From contig CALUFN010000004.1 in the NCBI GenBank assembly GCA_944319945.1, forward strand, positions 1 through 64,000: DNA of 64,000 nucleotides, read 5' to 3'. Origin of the DNA: an uncultured Prevotella sp. GTDB taxonomy: Bacteria > Bacteroidota > Bacteroidia > Bacteroidales > Bacteroidaceae. Below, piece after piece: positions 60,848 to 64,000 of this stretch; positions within the stretch are counted from its first letter, which is position 1; each line of letters opens with the position of its first letter. The translations under genes and the position numbers were made by a program. The notes beneath the pieces are model-generated. The model was not told the DNA's origin. It ran no database searches and was given only the letters and a program-made list of their open reading frames with translations.

Positions 60848-62836
60848 TTATTTTTGTCCGGGAAATGGTATTCCGAGCTTCTCGGCGCGTTCCTGGTTGC
60901 GCCGTTTTATCGTCTTTTCCTGTTCCGGCTTCTGCTTGGTTATCTCCATCGGCTTTTGCTTGAAGAGGCTCCGCCCCTCGGGGTCCCAGGTCAGGGTCAT
61001 GTCCCATTTCTCCTTGCACTCCAGCTTCTCTGGGTAGTAGTAGGTGGCCTCGGGCTGGCGGTCGGCGGCGTATTCGCCGGTATCCCATTCGCCGTCGTTG
61101 TCGGAGTCGACGAACATCCGGGCGTAATACGTGCCGGGGGCTACGTAGAAAAACTCGGCCGTGCCGTTGCGCGTGGTGGTTTCCTTCACCACGCCGTCTG
61201 ACGAGTCGAGCAGCTGCACCACCACGGTGGTGTCGGCCATGCCCGTGAGGCTGAACAGCACGGTGGCGTAAGAGTCTTCGGTCTTCACCTTGAAGCCCTG
61301 CTTGTAGGGTGCCGACACCTTGCCGTATATGTCGGTGAAGGCCATCGTGTCTATCTCGAGGCTGTACTCTATGCCGGGCCTCCACTCGCCGAGCAGCTCG
61401 TACGTGCGGCTTTCGCCCTCCTTAGGCCTGAACACGTAGGGCGAGCGGTACCACAGGGAGTCGTGCTTAGAGTATAGGTGTATGCGGGCCGTGTCGGCCT
61501 TGAGCAGCGGCACGGGCATGCGGATGGCTATGTTTTGGTCGGGGTCGGGCTCTGAGTTGACGAGATATTCGGGCTCGAGCAGCACGGGCGGCATTATCGA
61601 GTCGTAAGGCTTGCCGCGCCTCTTGGCCCGGTCTTGCTTCTTCTTCCAGTCCTCGTATTCCTTAGCCTTCTGCTCGAGCCGCTTCTCGTAGGGCGTCTTG
61701 GCCAGCATGTCTAAGGTGTCAGTCCGCTGGCGCAGCACTCCGAGCGTGTCCGTCGCCATGTATTTCACCTCCATGCGCAGCGTGTCTTGGTTTACGAGCA
61801 TGGTGTCGCGCAGCCAGTAAGTCACGGTGTCGCGCATCTCGGTGGCTTCGGTCACGAAGGCGTCCGTGCTGTCGAAGTTGAGCCCGCGCACCTCGGGCAG
61901 CAGGCTGTCGCCGTAGCTGAAGAAGAAGGTGAAGCGGTCGGGCTCGGCCCTCTCGCTCTTTATTAGCACGCGGTCTGTCTGCGTCTCGGTGAAGGCTCGC
62001 AGGGCGATGTCGTCGGGCAGGAAGTGGGTGTAGGGCACGCGCTTGATTGAGTCTATGCGCAGCGAGTCGAGCCAGGTGGTGTCTTGGCGCACGTCGGGCT
62101 TCCACGAAGGCACTATTACGTCGTGCGAGAAGGCTATCTGTTCGCTCTTCTGGTTGAACACGTAGTTGTTGTCGGCGTCTTGCAGGGCGTAGATGCGGTA
62201 GCTGCCGGGGGCTATGCCCTTGATGACGAAGCGTCCGCGGCTGTCCGTGCGCGACACTCTCAGCATGGGCTTCTTGGTGAAGGCCGAGTCGCTGAGGTCG
62301 TCGTAGAGGCCCACGAGTATGCCCTTGATAGGCTCGAGGTCGCGGGCGTTGAGCACGTAGCCGGCCACTTCGAGCGTGTCGATGTGGTCGCCCGTAGAGA
62401 ACGTGTAGGTGTAGTTGCCCAGGGGGTTGCCTTCGTTGTTGTCGCTTATGGCGTCGGAGAAGTCAACGGTGTACGTCGTGTTCTCCCTGAGCGTGTCTTT
62501 CAGCTCCACCTCTATCTTCTTGCCGGCGGCCTGTATCTCGGCCTGCTCTATCTGCGGCGGCGATATGACGACCTTCTCCGTAGGGTTGTCCACCTGTATG
62601 AACTCGTCGAAGTATATCGTGATCTTCTTCTGCTTCACGTTCACGCCCTTGTCTTTTGGCGTGGTCCTCACTATCACGGGCGGCGTCTCGTCGTACCAGC
62701 CGCCGTCGGGCTGCCCCATCTTTGCGCACGACGCCACGGCCAGCAGCGCCGCCGCCAGCACCCACGCCGCATGGGGCCTATTAGGCCTATCGGCAAAATT
62801 GGGCCGATGACCCAAATCAGCCAAATAACGCAGCAT
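60848..62836 (-). CDS. Ig-like (Big_5) domain lipoprotein
   Basis: Encodes 662 residues from ATG 62836 (MLRYLADLGH); an upstream ATG at 62863 adds nine. WVLAAALLAVASC is a lipoprotein signal with lipobox VASC. The first domain (ETPPVIVRTTPKDKGVNVKQKKITIYFDEFIQ) is Big_5; next comes a carboxypeptidase-regulatory-like stretch (VAGYVLNARDLEPIKGILVGLYDD, GRFVIKGIAPGSYRIYALQD). The second half is beta-rich and charged, with a Lys-rich segment near 400-420, and ends GIPFPGQK. It is a surface or periplasmic protein of unknown role, common in Bacteroidales. The stretch before the signal comes from a low-complexity GGCCTATTAGGCC-type repeat, so the original start may have been altered. Confidence 0.82.
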   Translation of the reverse strand: MLRYLADLGHRPNFADRPNRPHAAWVLAAALLAVASCAKMGQPDGGWYDETPPVIVRTTPKDKGVNVKQKKITIYFDEFIQVDNPTEKVVISPPQIEQAEIQAAGKKIEVELKDTLRENTTYTVDFSDAISDNNEGNPLGNYTYTFSTGDHIDTLEVAGYVLNARDLEPIKGILVGLYDDLSDSAFTKKPMLRVSRTDSRGRFVIKGIAPGSYRIYALQDADNNYVFNQKSEQIAFSHDVIVPSWKPDVRQDTTWLDSLRIDSIKRVPYTHFLPDDIALRAFTETQTDRVLIKSERAEPDRFTFFFSYGDSLLPEVRGLNFDSTDAFVTEATEMRDTVTYWLRDTMLVNQDTLRMEVKYMATDTLGVLRQRTDTLDMLAKTPYEKRLEQKAKEYEDWKKKQDRAKRRGKPYDSIMPPVLLEPEYLVNSEPDPDQNIAIRMPVPLLKADTARIHLYSKHDSLWYRSPYVFRPKEGESRTYELLGEWRPGIEYSLEIDTMAFTDIYGKVSAPYKQGFKVKTEDSYATVLFSLTGMADTTVVVQLLDSSDGVVKETTTRNGTAEFFYVAPGTYYARMFVDSDNDGEWDTGEYAADRQPEATYYYPEKLECKEKWDMTLTWDPEGRSLFKQKPMEITKQKPEQEKTIKRRNQERAEKLGIPFPGQK

Positions 62837-62863
62837 GCGCTTTATGGGGTTATAGTTAAGCAT

Positions 62864-62913
62864 GTGGATGGGTTAAGAGAGTTGGGAATTATGCATAGCG
62901 CATTTTTCATTCT
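62864..62913. repeat. TTCATT / ATTATGCAT remnant repeat
   Basis: Contains TTGGGAATTATGCATAGCGC and CATTTTTCATTCTTCATTTTTC, fragments of the palindrome and simple-repeat families seen elsewhere. It separates the Ig-like lipoprotein gene from the GH3-family gene. Confidence 0.55.
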
Positions 62914-64000
62914 TCATTTTTCATTAATGTCTTCGTCATTAAGTTTCAGCATCTGTTCTATTATCTCGCGGTTGTTGCACAGGCGCGGCACCTTGTGTTG
63001 TCCGCCCAGCTTGCCCTTCGACTTCAGCCAGTCGTTGAAGAGGCCGGGGCGCGCCTTTACAATCTCGAGATGTTGCAGAGTGATGTCCTTGTACCGCTTG
63101 GCCTCGTAGTCGCTGTTAATCTCCTGCAGCTTGGCGTCGAGCAGCTTGGCGAAGGCGTTGAGGTCGTCTGGCTCTTTGGCAAACTCTATGAGCCACTGGT
63201 GGCGGCACTTGGCCTCGCCGTCCATGAACACGGGCGCGGCCGTGTATTCGCTCACCTCGGCCCCCGTCCGGCGGCAGGCCTCGGCCAGTCCCTGCTCGGC
63301 GTTGTCCACTATCAGCTCCTCGCCGAAGGCGTTGATGAAGCTCTTCGTGCGGCCCGTGATGACGAACTTGTAGGGATTTACCGACGTAAACTTCACCGTG
63401 TCGCCGATGACGTAGCGCCACAGGCCGCACGTGGTGGAGATCACAAGGGCGTAGTTCACCCCCGTCCTTACGCCCTCGAGGGGCACCACCGTAGGGTGCT
63501 CCTTGCCGTACTCGTCCATCGGTATGAACTCGTAGAACACGCCGTAGTCAAGCATGAGCAGCAGCGAGGGGTCGGCCGGGTTGCTCTGCAGGCCGAAGAA
63601 GCCTTCGCTGGCGTTGTAAGTCTCCATGTAGTGCATGCGCGGCGATGTGATGAGCTCCTCGTACTGCTTGCGGTAGGGCGTGAAGGCCACGCCGCCGTGG
63701 AAGAACACTTCCACGTTGGGCCACACCTCCTCGAGGTGCTCCTTGCCCGACAGCTCCATCACTTTGGTCAGCACGGAGAGCATCCACGAGGGCACACCGC
63801 TCAGGTTGGTCACGTTCTTGCCTATGGTCTCGCGGGCTATGCGGTCGCGCTTCAGCTCAAAGTCCGAGAGCAGCGCGGTGTCCTTGCACGGCACTCGCGC
63901 CAGGTTTACTATCGGGTTGATGTTCTCTATCAGTATTGCGCTCAGGTCGCCCACTATGCTGCCGGCCAGGTTGTAGTTGGGCGAGTGGCTGCCGCCCAGT
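62914..64000 (-). CDS. GH3 auxin-responsive-promoter family protein (acyl-adenylating), cut by window edge
   Basis: The 3' part, about 362 codons, of a gene usually about 500 codons long. The frame is open to position 64000 (LGGSHSPNYNLAGSIVGDLSAIL), so the GTG at 63954 is internal. Family blocks are SGVPSWMLSVLTKVMEL, EVFFHGGVAFTPYRKQYEEL, YNASEGFFGLQSNPADPSLLLMLDYGVFYEFIP, TTCGLWRYVIGDTVKFTS and FINAFGEELIVDNAEQGL. Members adenylate carboxylic acids; the substrate in Bacteroidota is not known. It lies upstream of the Ig-like lipoprotein gene on the same strand. Confidence 0.9.
   Translation of the reverse strand, partial: LGGSHSPNYNLAGSIVGDLSAILIENINPIVNLARVPCKDTALLSDFELKRDRIARETIGKNVTNLSGVPSWMLSVLTKVMELSGKEHLEEVWPNVEVFFHGGVAFTPYRKQYEELITSPRMHYMETYNASEGFFGLQSNPADPSLLLMLDYGVFYEFIPMDEYGKEHPTVVPLEGVRTGVNYALVISTTCGLWRYVIGDTVKFTSVNPYKFVITGRTKSFINAFGEELIVDNAEQGLAEACRRTGAEVSEYTAAPVFMDGEAKCRHQWLIEFAKEPDDLNAFAKLLDAKLQEINSDYEAKRYKDITLQHLEIVKARPGLFNDWLKSKGKLGGQHKVPRLCNNREIIEQMLKLNDEDINEK

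Overview
The window is a 64 kb, GC-rich chromosomal segment of a Bacteroidota bacterium, most likely order Bacteroidales (Prevotellaceae- or Muribaculaceae-like; genus not determinable here). The basis is a SusC/SusD pair, many secreted glycoside hydrolases, promoters with the Bacteroidota -7 box TAnnTTTG, C-termini of the form YYDLSGRR...VKVVK, a type II-C CRISPR system of the Bacteroides kind (about 1400-residue Cas9, 47-nt repeat), and lipid A, GH3-family and DUF3108 genes usual for the group.

Layout. 0-0.3 kb: 5' part of nadA. 0.37-0.76 kb: AT-rich intergenic DNA with clustered DnaA boxes, a candidate oriC. 1-4 kb: two tandem secreted-protein paralogs, the first broken by a stop codon and a deletion, separated by an internally deleted Rpn-family nuclease. 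4.2-15.4 kb: a polysaccharide utilization locus (GH2, SusC, SusD, GH16, GH43). 15.7-17.1 kb: a tracrRNA gene and a U32 peptidase. 17.3-20.2 kb: an AT-richer two-gene BcgI-like restriction-modification system. 20.2-22.8 kb: sufE, a TrmH-type methyltransferase, marC, an outer-membrane barrel. 23-31.4 kb: surface glycan and lipid A genes (flippase, ABC exporter, acyltransferase, three glycosyltransferases, a WaaP-like kinase). 31.5-50.3 kb: a second carbohydrate region (GH30, GH35, GH43-GH43, GH43, GH51, GH127, a DPP4-like peptidase, then on the minus strand DUF2264, a BNR_4 protein and GH105). 50.6-57.5 kb: type II-C CRISPR-Cas (13-repeat array, cas2, cas1, cas9). 57.6-64 kb: miaB, a class A beta-lactamase, DUF3108, an Ig-like lipoprotein and a partial GH3-family gene, all on the minus strand.

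The main finding is that the CRISPR-Cas locus seems to have no adjacent tracrRNA. A complete candidate lies about 35 kb away at 15771-15856: a promoter with 19-nt spacing, a 20-bp anti-repeat matching this array's repeat with a single bulge, a nexus hairpin and a terminator with a T tract. The 47-nt CRISPR repeat itself contains the same TATCTTTG -7 box, with GTTG at the same 19-nt spacing, so each repeat may be a promoter for its own crRNA, by analogy with Neisseria type II-C systems.

The two carbohydrate regions read together as an arabinogalactan degradation apparatus: endo-enzymes for beta-1,3 and beta-1,6 galactan (GH16, GH30), exo-acting galactosidases (GH2, GH35, GH43), arabinofuranosidases (GH43, GH51, GH127), and a likely uronic-acid-cap removal operon (DUF2264, BNR_4, GH105). 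This substrate assignment is inference from the family combination. Intergenic DNA is rich in degenerate simple repeats and palindromes, some of which have entered coding sequence (miaB, and the 3' ends of several genes).
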